From assembly GCA_023362775.1 (NCBI GenBank), contig JALMGJ010000003.1, positions 80,438,855 through 80,502,854 of the forward strand: 64,000 nucleotides of DNA. Reading direction: 5' to 3'. This document shows, one piece after another, positions 20,290 to 30,486 of the stretch. The stretch's first letter is position 1; every line of letters begins with the position of its first letter. The position numbers and the translations under genes are program-made. The notes under the pieces were generated by a model. The model searched no databases. It was not told the DNA's origin and saw only the letters and a list, made by a program, of their open reading frames with translations. This DNA is from Charina bottae. Lineage: Eukaryota; Chordata; Lepidosauria; Squamata; Charinaidae.

Positions 20290-20800
20290 CCGCCCATCTC
20301 ACTTTTACAAGTAACTCTGGGCAGCTTACAACAAGTTAAAACAACAATAAATTCCTAAAAACACTATAATTATACACAATTAAAAACATAAAAATTATAA
20401 ATAAAACCAAGCTAAAACAAAAGGCGAAGGGATGTTAATGGTAACAGAGCCACTTCACTAACTCACCTGTCCCTGGGGTCCCCAGGCCTGCTGACACCAC
20501 AAGGTCTTGAGGGACCTTCGGAAGCTCAGAAGTGATGGGGCCAACCTCACCTCAGGGGGAAGAGGTTTCCACAGTGCAGGCACCACCGCAGAAAAGGCCC
20601 GCCGCCTAGGCCTGCTAAATGTAGCTCCCTAGATGACAGAACCTGTAACTTGCGCTCTCTGATGGATCTGGTGGGACGGGCAGATGAAATCGGGGAGAGG
20701 CGGTCCCTCAAATAACCTGCCCCATGCCATGAAGGGTTTTAAAGGTCAACACCAGAACCTTGAACTGGACCCAGAAAAAACTGGTAGCCAATGCATTTTA
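20290..20800 (-). mobile_element. L2-like LINE 3' fragment
   Basis: The minus strand gives the same 3' region as the larger copies at 51546 and 59466: tgcattggctaccag, a ttcaaggttctggtgttgac block, cttcatggcatggggcagg, a ctgcactgtggaaacctctt block, and a 3' end with cagagttacttg...gagatgggcggg. It is diverged, with frameshifts, and older than the other L2 copies. Confidence 0.8.
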
Positions 20801-21568
20801 TTTACCTTACAAATAAAAATAAGATGGGGGCTGCAGCCAAATTCTTTGAGCTGAAGTGTTGCCACCTGCCCATAAAAAAGGAGACAGGGAAGCTAAGAAG
20901 GGGAGGCAAGATCAGGGCCTGGAAAGATAAAGGAGGCAGAAGGAAACATACTCAACTGTTTGTATAAAATTCCAAGTGGGCTTCCTAGCTCAGAAAAATT
21001 TAGGATCTGTGTTTTTATTTGTAAAATCCCCTCTCTCCTATTTTTTAAAAAGAGTAAAATCTCTCTGGACTTGACTCCTAATATTTTCATGAACATGTAT
21101 TTTCATATTGGGTTTTTAGTTAATTATTCAGATATGTATCCATAGCGTAAGTCTCCTAGAACGTAAATCTAGGAGTAAGTAAGTAAGTCTTCTACTCTAG
21201 AAGGATTAGATCATGTTTCTTTTCTAAACATTGAACCAGCTCTTCAGCCCCAAATCCTGACAAAACAGAGAAGAGTCAACATTAGAAGGTGCTAATCCTT
21301 TATAAAAACAGAAGCATTGTTTTTGGTAAAGAAGAATGATTTAAGGCAAAACAGGTTGGTGCCAACAGGAATTAGACGCTCTAAAAATTAGACATAAATC
21401 AAGGACTATTGTTATTGCAAATGTGCTCTTGTCACATCAGATCACTCTTTTGATGTGTTCAATATAAGAAACTATAAGGAATAGACAAGGCTGGGAAAGC
21501 TTTGCCTAACTGCCATAGATTGGCCCCAAGCCCATGTTCATAGTAAAGATTCATATCATGAGATAGAT

Positions 21569-21570
<2 letters not shown>
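20801..21570. other. intergenic, no recognisable feature
   Basis: AT-rich DNA without recognisable frames or repeat ends. Confidence 0.35.
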
Positions 21571-21608
<38 letters not shown>

Positions 21609-21610
21609 GG
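21571..21610. repeat. (GACA)n microsatellite
   Basis: About ten perfect tandem gaca units. Tetranucleotide arrays of this kind are frequent in squamate genomes. Confidence 0.95.
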
Positions 21611-22224
21611 AATTTTCATAGCAACCCTCCTTTTTCAATGTTGTTCTTTTCTTTGAAAACAATAAAGTTCCTTTGAGATACTGTAAAGGCAAATGTGCAA
21701 TAGTTTAATTTTATTATAAATGACATTTGAAGAACTCCATGGCCTTTACCAACCTTGTGTCCAGCAACTATATTTGGTTCAAAATAAGGCTACCAGGGCA
21801 GGAGCATCCTCAGGAGTGTATATATCAGAAAAGGCAAGATGGCAGTCCCATTGTTGCAACCACCATGTTGCCTTTTTTGACATATGCATACATGCACATG
21901 CACACACACACACACACCACATGCACACTGCCCTAGAGTCCATACTTAAGTTAACCAATCACATCATATAACTGCTTTGGTACTGCAGTTTGTTGCAGGA
22001 CTCAACTCAATGTTTCACCTCTGAAAGCCAAAATAGCCTCAGACTGTGTCTTCTCAATGATCTCATCCCCAAAGACAAACACTGTGGGACACACTTAACA
22101 CTTTTGGAGCAGTGAAGTCTGTTGGGGACTGGGACATAATATAGAGCTGTAGAACAAGCTTCTGCAAGGCAGGAGGGTCAGGTTCTCTTCTTTCTGATTG
22201 GGGAGGGGTTATTCTTGATGCAGT
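21611..22224. repeat. unrecognised DNA with a (CA)n microsatellite
   Basis: A short (ca)n tract lies at about 21893-21917. No gene signal was seen. Confidence 0.4.
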
Positions 22225-22259
22225 GGTGCAGTTACTTATGGGCATCCCTCATTTTCCCC

Positions 22260-22690
22260 ATGTAACATGTCTACTCCACAAGTATACTCCCAATAGGCTT
22301 CTGTGTGCCATTCACAGTGCTAGTTATCACCTAAAAAGGCTTACATGGTATAGGACCACATTATTTGCGGGACTGCCTGCTCCCAAGAGTATCTGTCTAT
22401 CCCACATGCTCCAGGTCCCTTAACCAAAACAATGCCATCTTATGGGACACAGGAAGTGTGCCTTTTCTGTAGCAGCCCCTGTGGAACAATCTTCCCTGTG
22501 ACATACTGTTGACCCCAACCCTGCAAGCTTTTAGGAAGGTGGTTAAGACTTTCTTCAGGTCTTGGAGTCAGTATGAACTGAATCTCCAGTTGATTTCAGT
22601 TCTGGGTGCCATTTTATTATTTTAGAATGTTTTAATGAGATTTCTATATTGTATTTGGGACTTGGGCGGCCTATAAATTAAATAAATAAA
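22260..22690 (+). mobile_element. diverged L2/CR1-like LINE 3' fragment
   Basis: The block order matches the L2 3' region: tgctagttatcacctaaaa, aggcttacatggtataggac, gcagcccctgtggaacaat, ttaggaaggtggttaagac, and the end gggcggcctataaattaaat followed by aaat repeats. Many substitutions separate it from the younger L2 copies. Confidence 0.7.
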
Positions 22691-22898
22691 ATAATCCCAA
22701 ATAAAAGAATATGTCTAAATAATGAGCAAGAGCTAACTGGGGCTGAAGCAGTCCCATCCTGATTCTTAAGCCTGCAAGTTCTTGCAGTGATTGGTGACCA
22801 TTTAGTGTCACCACTCTTGTGTTTCTTGACTATACTGATGAATTCCATCATTACAAAGAGATTTTTTTTAACCCCTATGTCTTTTGCATATGTTACAC

Positions 22899-24436
22899 CA
22901 ATCGAAGAGAATATTTGTAGCTCAGGGTTGAACTGTGGAGTCCTTGGTGCTCTCTGAGCCTTGTTGTTTTATTGCAGATGTTTCATTGCCAGGCTAGGCA
23001 ACATCTTTAGTGCGAAGAGGGAGTGGGATTTGCTATCTGTTTATATACAGTGGCTTGCCCTGCTTGTGTTGGTGGGGGTGTTGTTCCCTCCTTGGCTATT
23101 TGCTGCTTGGTTGATTGATTCCAGGAATTCCCTAGCATTTTTGGATATGGCTTGGTCTAGGATGCTCACAGTTTCCCAGTTGAAAGTATGGTTGACTCTC
23201 TCCATGTGTTGTGAGATTAAGGAGTTTTCATTGTGTCTTCTGACAGCTAGTTGGTGTTTCTGGATGCGCTCTGCTAGTCTTCTGCCTGTCTGTCCTACAG
23301 TACATAGTGGTTCTTACAGTCCTTATACTGTATGTTGTAGATGACTTCTGTTTTTTCTTCTTGGGCTACTGGGTCTTTTGGTTTGCTTAAGATGTTCTGA
23401 AGGGCTTTGGTTGGTTTGTGTGCTACGGTGATGCCGTGTGGTTGTAACAGTCTGTTGGTAGTTTCCGAGATGTTTCTGATGTATGGCAGTGTTATCCTTT
23501 TCATAGCTTCTGTTGGTTGTGCTGTAGTGGTTTGAGTGGTCAGGCATTTTCTGATAAAATTGTGTGGGTATCTATTTTGCTGGAAGATGCTGTATAGGTG
23601 GTCTGTTTCCTTTTTCTGGTGTTCTGGATTGCTGCAATGCATTTGTGCTTGTCTGAATAATGTTCTTACACAGCTCCTCTTGTGGGAGGTTGGGTTATTG
23701 CTTTGGTAGTGGAGCACTTGGTTAGTGTGGGTTGATTTCCGGTAGACTTCTGTTTCTAGTTTGCCATCATTTCCTCTATTGATGAGGATGTCCAAGAAGG
23801 GTAGTGTGTTGTTGTTTTCTTCTTCCCTTGTGAATTTTATTCCTTTGAAATCAAGGAATAAACCCCGTGGGTTGATGAAAACTCTTTAATCTCACAACAC
23901 ATGGACAGGCTTAACCATACTTTCAACTGGGAAACTGTGAGCATCCTAGACCAAGCCAAATCCAAAAATGCTAGGGAATTCCTGGAAGCTTGGCACTCAG
24001 ACAATTCAGCCATCAACAGACACATAGAGGTAAACAACATTTACATTCCATTCAAAAGAGACAATAGAAAAGCTAAAAGACCAGAACATTTCCTTGCCAG
24101 CAATCAACACCCAGATATGCAGAGATTAACACCAGGATTAACACCAGACAACAATAAAACAGTACACAATACCCTAATCAAGGAGCTATTAACTCAGTCA
24201 ATCAACCAAGCAGCAAACAACAGCCAATCAAGGAACTACCAAGGACAGAACAACACCCTCACCAATACAAGCAGGGCAAGCCACTGTATATAAACAGAGA
24301 GCAAGTCCCACTCCCTTTTTGCACTGAAGATGTTGCCTAGTCTGGCAATGAAATGTCTGCAAGAAAACAACAAGGCTCAGAGAGCACCAAGGACTCCACA
24401 GTTCAACCCTGAGCTACAAATATTCTCTTCAATTGG
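22899..24436 (-). mobile_element. Penelope-like element with inverted arms
   Basis: The minus-strand frame 23795-23295 encodes the region leading into the GIY-YIG endonuclease of Penelope-like elements (KDPVAQEEKTEVIYNIQY-KDCKNHYV). A 5-nt duplication-like insertion (ctgta, near 23303) then shifts the frame before GQTGRRLAERIQKH. The right part, from about 23886, is the same 3' region in opposite orientation ([21 protein letters not shown]). The outer ends are inverted repeats: caatcgaagagaatatttgt on the left against its inverse at 24417-24436. The left arm lacks about 230 bp present in the right arm. The reverse-transcriptase core is absent, so this is a dead copy. Confidence 0.82.
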
Positions 24437-25284
24437 TAAAACAGCAGATGTGCAATATAACCCTAACCCTATTCCTTTTAAATACTGTAATTAATTCTTA
24501 ATAACTGTGGGTCAAATGCTGACATAGTCATCTTCAAGACAGTGTTTCAGGAGTGTTATCTCAATTAAGCAGCAACCTATTCATGATCAAGTATTGGGTA
24601 GAGCAAGTTGAACAGTGGGAAGCTGGGCCAGCAGGACCAATGTACTTCAAGCTATGGAAGGGAGGACACCCCTCCTGCTCAGCTCTTTGGATGGTTGGGG
24701 CAGCACCGTGCTTTTCCTCTTCTACGTATGGATCAGCTACATTCAGAAAACAACCAGTCTCACAGAGCACCAAGGACTCCGCATATGTTACAGCTTTAGC
24801 ATGCGCTTCAGCTGGGTCCCCTCAGGAGCATCTTACCTCAGTTGTATCTTTTTTCACCATGCTAGAAATATCTACAGTATGCAGGAAGCACAATAATCAA
24901 TTTCACAAATTGGGAAAGGGGTTTCACACTGTGCTTGAAATTGTGCTTTTTGTAAGCCTGTGTAAAGCATTCTAATAGGTCTTGATACAGCTTCATCATG
25001 GCAGCATACAGTCTGTGAATCTTGGGTTTCTTATACTGAAAACATAAGGAGAGAGTAAACAAGTAGGGCAAGCATCACTTTGGCCCATGTTCAACAGGAG
25101 AGACATGGAAAAGCAGAATGACCAGAGAAACTTTGGCTGTGAGAGGTTGACACTGTGAGGGGGGGAAAGAATAGCTGCTGATTGCAAGGAGACCTGTTGA
25201 ATGCCCTTATGGGTGACTCAGTGACTGCTTCCTGCTAAGTAATAGAGTGTAAGAGGAATATTAAGAGGAATATTAGTGTAAGAG
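24437..25284. other. intergenic, no recognisable feature
   Basis: A 140-codon frame at 24553-24975 shows no recognised domain and overlaps open frames in other phases, so it is not called. The short cctaaccct at about 24462 is not a telomere array. Confidence 0.35.
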
Positions 25285-25517
25285 GAGCCAGTTTGGTGTA
25301 GTGGTTAAGGCATCAGGCTAGAAACCAGGAGACTGTGAGTTCCAATCCTGCCTTAGGCACAAAGCCAGCTGGGTGACCTTGGGCCAGTCACTCTCTCTCA
25401 GGCATAGGAAGCAGGCAATGGCAAACCACTTCTGAAAAACCTTGCCAAGAAAACTGCAGGGACTTGTCCAGGCAGTTGCCCAGAATCAACACTGAGTTAA
25501 AGGCATTTTTTAAAAAA
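25285..25517 (+). repeat. tRNA-derived SINE, Sauria-SINE-like
   Basis: Head gagccagtttggtgtagtgg, B-box-like gagttccaatcc, body gccagctgggtgaccttggg, tail ttgccaagaaaactgcaggg ending in aaggcattttttaaa. The insertion lies among short taagagg repeats that may include its target duplication. It is the same family as the copy at 269-491. Confidence 0.8.
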
Positions 25518-26859
25518 AGAGGAATATGACAACCATATTTCAGGGAGCAAGGTCACTGAGCAACTGAACAGGGAGAGCAAAGAGAAGTTTGCCAGGGGAG
25601 TCTGCGTGGGAATCCTTACCAAATGTTCCCTTTGTGCTTGGATAACCTGAGACCTAGAATGAGAACAAGTAAAAGCCCTGTACTGGTACTAACCTTAGAA
25701 ATAAATGGGAAGATGAATGGATAGGACTCCATATCTGCAACTGGCAATGTGGGATGTTTCTGTTCCTGACTAAAAGTAGCATATATTTACAGCAAGTGCT
25801 AGTTTTTAGTGGTCCCTGAAGAAAAAGTCAGCCAATTAGAACAGTGAATGGTGATGAGAGAGGATGAGATTTAGAGAATCAAAGAAAGCAGATGTTACAA
25901 CAGGACCTGACAGAGGAAGCAACCCTCTGTAAGTAAAAGAAGATGCCCAGTGGATGAGAGTTAAACCCAAAAACAAGAAATATTCTGGTTTTTGATATTC
26001 TGCAGTGCTGAATTCAAGAACAGCTTTGGACGTCCAGATGAGGAAAATGGCGAACTAGACGTGGCGATGACTGAAGGGCTGACAGCAAACTCGGTCCAGC
26101 GAAACTTGTCTGGATAAAGGAGAGGATGAGAGATTGCCCACTTTGCTCTGGATGGCTGCTCCTTGTAAGGAGACAGCAGGATAGCAGTCATCCCACGGGT
26201 CTGAGTACTGGGAGACAGGAAGCCATCGAGCTCTCAACCACAGCAGAGACTTTAAGGACACTGGGTTCGACCACTTCATTTTCTAACCACCTTTGGATTT
26301 ATAATTATTTTACAGTTTAAAAAGGGCTTCCAAACAACAAATTTGAAAAACTATCTGTTGAGTAAAACTTCATCCCAAAATAGAAGAAAAATTAACTAGC
26401 AGTTTAAAGAACTTAAAGAATATAAAATAAATGGCAAAAAGCTGAATAAGAATTTAATTTAAGAACGTTTTAAACAGATTAAGGGACCAGGTGAATTTGG
26501 AATATTAGGACTTTTGCTAAGATTTTTGAAAAATGGAGTAAACAAAACAATATTTTCATGGGAAAACAAATTGTTTACTCTACCAGGAAAGAGACCACTG
26601 GTTGAAAGTTGAAAACAAAGAAAGTAATAATGAAACCTGAGACATGGTGCAAGTGCGGGTGGGTGGGTGGTGCTGCAGCACAGTGCAAGTGCAGGCAGGT
26701 GAGTGGCTGCCCAGGGCCCGCACTCATCCTGCCGCCCAGCGGCTCCTCAGGAGAAAAAGCAGCGGGAGCAGGAGTGACTTACCAGAGTGACTTGTGACCT
26801 CCTCCTGGATTCCCCATTGACTTTGCTTGTGGGGAGCCAGCAGGGAAGGTCCAAATGGC
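25518..26859. other. intergenic, unrecognised, possible LINE 5' debris
   Basis: The 26040-26640 part has the wording of a non-coding LINE leader (ggtcatttt...catgggaaaac, gctcctcaggagaaaaagc), but I could not match it to any element in the window. No coding frame is supported. Confidence 0.25.
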
Positions 26860-27052
26860 AATCACGTGACTGTGGGATGCTGCAACCGTCATAGTGCGAG
26901 CTGGTTGCCAAGCACCCAAATCGGGATCATGTGATTGCGGAGACGCTGCAACAGCCACAACTTTGCAGACTGGTCTTAAGTCCCCAGTTCAGTGCTGTCA
27001 TAACTTTGAATGGTCACTGAATGAGTGATTCATAACTCGAGGACTACCTGTA
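26860..27052 (+). repeat. unclassified interspersed repeat
   Basis: Two loosely duplicated blocks (atcacgtgactgtgggatgc and atcatgtgattgcggagacg) are followed by gtcataactttgaatggtcac and the end cataactcgaggactacctg. A piece with similar wording (gggactgcaactccatccca, gtcgttaagc) occurs at 28434-28491. It looks like one interspersed family; I cannot assign its class. Confidence 0.4.
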
Positions 27053-27763
27053 CCTATATAATGGATCCTTGAAGAAGAGAGAAGATGCAGCTGTACCCTA
27101 AAAAAGAAAGAGAAGAATAATGACTGTTTGTGGCTCACTATTACAAAGAGCTAAAGTAAATGTGTCCCAACCAGTCCCACTGGCTTATGTGTTGTCTCCC
27201 TGGAATAAGGATCGGGGATGTGACAGAACAACTTCCAAGATTTATAATATCTTCTGATGATTTTCCCTTCCTGATAATCCATATAATGCCAAGTGATACT
27301 GCCAAGAACAGCTACAACCTAATATCACTAATCTGAAGATCTACTGTAGGAAAGAAGCTCGTTACTTCCTTGTAGTATTTTCATACATCTTTCCACTCCA
27401 TGGAAGAGGACCAGAAATGGAAAGAACACTGTATGCCACGTCTCACAATAGAGCTAGGCAGTAAATCTCAGTTCTCCAGACATTTAATACCTTATTCAGA
27501 AAAAAGCTTACTTGGCTGAAGACTCTCAGACACAACTCAGATTCTGTTCTTTACAAGACACAAGAATAAACCCATATACACGGAGATGATTTGCCCTATA
27601 CAACACAAAGAAGTCAGAAACTTTAATATAGGCCTCTGTTCCAGAGATTAAACTCTGGGCTTTCTCCTCACACCTTTCCAAGTTAATGGATACTTGAGGT
27701 TTTGCTTGTTTACTTTTGGTGGCTCTGATACATTTATGTACAAGTTCTCCCTAGCCTAGGAAT
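27053..27763. other. intergenic, no recognisable feature
   Basis: No gene, RNA or repeat end recognised. Confidence 0.35.
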
Positions 27764-27771
27764 TGCTAGTT

Positions 27772-28081
27772 CAGAGCTTTCCAAACTTTTCATGTTGGTG
27801 ACACACTTTTTAGACATGCATCATTTTGCGACACACTCTTATAGCAGGGCACAAGGCAGGCACTAGGACCTGCGCAGAATCACAGCAGGTTTGGAGGCAG
27901 CAAGGCACAAGGCAGGCACTAGGACCTGCACAGAATCCTGGCAGGGCAGATTTGCAGGCAGCAAGGCACAAGGCAGGCACTAGGACCTGTGTGGAAGCCA
28001 GGAGGCAGCAGCAGCCGCGACACACCCAGACACTGCAGCCGACACACTAACGTGTCCCGACACACAGTTTGGAAAGCTCTG
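27772..28081. mobile_element. hAT-type MITE, 310 bp, with 8-bp TSD and tandem interior
   Basis: The ends are cagagctttccaaact and, inverted, agtttggaaagctctg. The perfect 8-bp duplication tgctagtt lies at 27764-27771 and 28082-28089. The interior holds three tandem units of about 56-61 bp (starting near 27847, 27903 and 27964), each containing gcacaaggcaggcactagga. The same ends occur at 6059 and 39019. Confidence 0.88.
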
Positions 28082-28089
28082 TGCTAGTT

Positions 28090-28498
28090 GCTTCCTAGCC
28101 AGATTTAGCTCTCATATTGTAAGTGAATTACTGTATGTGCAATGGTGTCAAAGGGAGAAGTTTGGTTTCTGAGGCCATGGTCTTTATTACCTGGATGACA
28201 GACTGCTGCCATGCTGGCAGGGGTGGATTGCATCTCACAAGGTCTGGTTAAAATGTGTTTCGCCAAAGCATGTCAGCTATGATCAGGAGGGTTTTAAACT
28301 GAATTGGGGAGGGGGTGGAGATGAAAACCCCAAAGTAAGAATCTCATATAAAGACTATAGAAGGAAATGGGTCTATTGGAATATAAAAACTGAAGGATAC
28401 AATTTGTTCAAATGGAATACTTAACTATCACAATTGGGACTGCAACTCCATCCCAATTTATGACCTCGCTTCTGCCATGGTCGTTAAGCAAATTGTTT
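28090..28498. other. intergenic, no recognisable feature
   Basis: Apart from the repeat fragment noted at 28434-28491, nothing is recognised. Confidence 0.35.
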
Positions 28499-28680
28499 CA
28501 TTAATAGAAAATATATGTAGCTCAGAGTCGAACTGTTGGGTCCTTGATGTTCTGCAAGCTTGTTTTTTTTCTTGCAGACGTCACAAGAATTGATGATGTC
28601 ATCTAGCTTGGTAATGAATGATTGCATGAAAACAACCAAGTTCAGAGAACACAAAGGACCCCCCAAGTTAAGCCTGTCTT
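28499..28680. mobile_element. Penelope-like terminal remnant, palindromic
   Basis: The left half reads tatgtagctcagagtcgaac...gggtccttgatgttct, and the right half is its diverged inverse (cagagaacacaaaggacc...aagttaagcc). Both match the outer ends of the Penelope-like element at 22899-24436. Only the inverted terminal regions remain. Confidence 0.65.
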
Positions 28681-28822
28681 ACTCATGGGCTGGGGATGAG
28701 ATGAAGATAACATAATGGTGACATTATAGAAAAAACATGCTTTCAGAACAAGATTATGTCATGTTTCGGTGCAATCTTAGAATAACATAATAGGATGCGC
28801 AAGTGATGAAAGATTTTTTTAA

Positions 28823-30486
28823 TCATTGGCGATCACTCGTAGCCGAGTAAGATTGTTTTCCAAAGGTAAAATTTTAACAGTGGATCCGTAAGTGGCTATA
28901 AAGGCCAATTCTGGATCCGCACAACCTCCCACAATGAGGGCATAATTTTCTGGGTGGGAGACGGTCATGATGAGGGTTTGCCTGACGTGCCTTCCTTTTA
29001 GCTCTTTTCTCCTTTTCGCCCTGTACTCGTGCTTCTTCAAAGTCCATAGCGCCATTAATAAAGGGTGACCTCCAATTGAAACGCTCATGAGTTAGGGCTT
29101 CCCAGTTCTCAATGCTGATATTACATTTTTTTAAATTAGCTTTGAGAGTATCTTTGAATCTCTTTTGCTGTCCACCAAGATTCCGTTTTCCATTCTTAAG
29201 TTGGGAGTAAAGTAGCTGCTTTGGAAGACGATGGTCAGGCATTCGAACAACATGACCGGTCCAGCGAAGTTGATGTTGGATGATCATTGTTTCAATGCTG
29301 GTGGTTTTCGCTTCTTCTAATACGCTAACATTAGTCCGCCTATCTTCCCAAGTTATTTGCAGAATTTTTCGGAGGCAGCGTTGATGGAATCCTTCAAGAA
29401 GTTGGAGGTGGCGTTTGTAGAGGGTCCATGTTTCACAGGCGTACAGAAGGGTTGGTAGTACAATGGCTTTGTAAACAAGCATTTTGGTCTCCCTGCGAAT
29501 GTCCCGATCCTCAAACATTCTGCGCATCATTCGGGAGAAAGCTACACTCGCAGAGCTCAGGCGATGCTGAATTTCAGCGTTGATGTCGGCTTTTGTAGAT
29601 GGATGGCTGCCGAGATAAGAAAAGTGGTCGACGTTTTCTAGTGACACACCTTTAAGCTGGATTGATGGCGCTGCGGAGGGATTGGTTCGAACTTGCTGGT
29701 AAAACACTTTGGTTTTTTTAATGTTAATTGAGAGGCCGAGTTTTTCATATGCTTCTGCAAAGATGTTTAGGATAGTTTGAAGATCTTCCTCGGAGTGTGC
29801 ACAAACTACGTTATCATCAGCATATTGAAGTTCTATAACAGAAGTTGCAATTACCTTATTTTTTGCTTTCAGCCTACTAAGATTAAAAAGCTTTCCATCT
29901 GTTCGATATATAATTTCTACACCAGTAGGAGGTTTCTCTTCAACAAGGTGCATAATCATAGCGATGAAGATGGCGAATAAGGTTGGAGCAATAACACATC
30001 CCTGTTTAACGCCGGATTCCACTTTAAATGGATCGCTTTGAGAGCCATTGTTATTCAGGATTGTTGCCATCATGTCGTCATGGAGTAACCGCAAGATATT
30101 CACAAATTTATCAGGGCATCCGATTTTCAGAAGGATGGTCCAGAGAGCAGTACGATTTACAGTATCAAAAGCTTTAGTCAGATCAATAAACGCCATGTAC
30201 AGAGGGCGGTTTTGCTCCTTGCATTTTTCTTGAAGCTGTCGTGCAGTGAGGATCATATCCACTGTTCCCCTGGAAGGGCGGAAGCCATTTTGCGTTTCAG
30301 GGAGGATGTCTTCTGATACAGATAGGAGACGGTTTGCGATGATCTTTGCCAGGATTTTGCCTGCTGTGGCTAGAAGGGAGATGCCTCGATAGTTTCCACA
30401 GTCTGTTCTATCACCCTTTTTAAAGAGAGTGATAATTATGGCATCCCTAAAGTCTGCTGGAATCTCCTCCCTCATCCAGATTTTTT
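28823..30486 (-). mobile_element. APE-type LINE, second family, 5'-truncated copy
   Basis: The 3' end (left) reads cattggcgatcactcgtagc and is shared exactly with the copy at 41846. The right limit is where similarity to that copy stops, just after ctcatccagattttt. Only the reverse transcriptase and C-terminal part remain. It is not BovB and not L2; the clade is left open. Confidence 0.88.
28874..30475 (-). CDS. LINE reverse transcriptase C-terminal part (533 codons)
   Basis: The open frame is unbroken from the truncation to the natural stop. Residues 28-36 read NYRGISLLA, 96-104 FIDLTKAFD, 155-164 GVKQGCVIAP, and YADD is at 218-221, so the catalytic aspartates are present. The end carries a C2H2 finger, C512-x2-C515 and H528-x3-H532, within CPHCGRLCGSRIGLYSHLRI. 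The endonuclease part is missing because the copy is 5'-truncated, so this is not a functional gene. I chose no start: the first methionine is simply the first in frame. Confidence 0.85.
   Translation of the reverse strand: MREEIPADFRDAIIITLFKKGDRTDCGNYRGISLLATAGKILAKIIANRLLSVSEDILPETQNGFRPSRGTVDMILTARQLQEKCKEQNRPLYMAFIDLTKAFDTVNRTALWTILLKIGCPDKFVNILRLLHDDMMATILNNNGSQSDPFKVESGVKQGCVIAPTLFAIFIAMIMHLVEEKPPTGVEIIYRTDGKLFNLSRLKAKNKVIATSVIELQYADDNVVCAHSEEDLQTILNIFAEAYEKLGLSINIKKTKVFYQQVRTNPSAAPSIQLKGVSLENVDHFSYLGSHPSTKADINAEIQHRLSSASVAFSRMMRRMFEDRDIRRETKMLVYKAIVLPTLLYACETWTLYKRHLQLLEGFHQRCLRKILQITWEDRRTNVSVLEEAKTTSIETMIIQHQLRWTGHVVRMPDHRLPKQLLYSQLKNGKRNLGGQQKRFKDTLKANLKKCNISIENWEALTHERFNWRSPFINGAMDFEEARVQGEKEKRAKRKARQANPHHDRLPPRKLCPHCGRLCGSRIGLYSHLRIHC

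Noticed and set aside
24455..24475. ccctaaccct resembling a telomere repeat
   Set aside because: Only two units, no array; chance occurrence beside the Penelope-like element.
24553..24975. 140-codon frame right of the Penelope-like element
   Set aside because: Overlapping open frames on both strands and no known domain; treated as chance.
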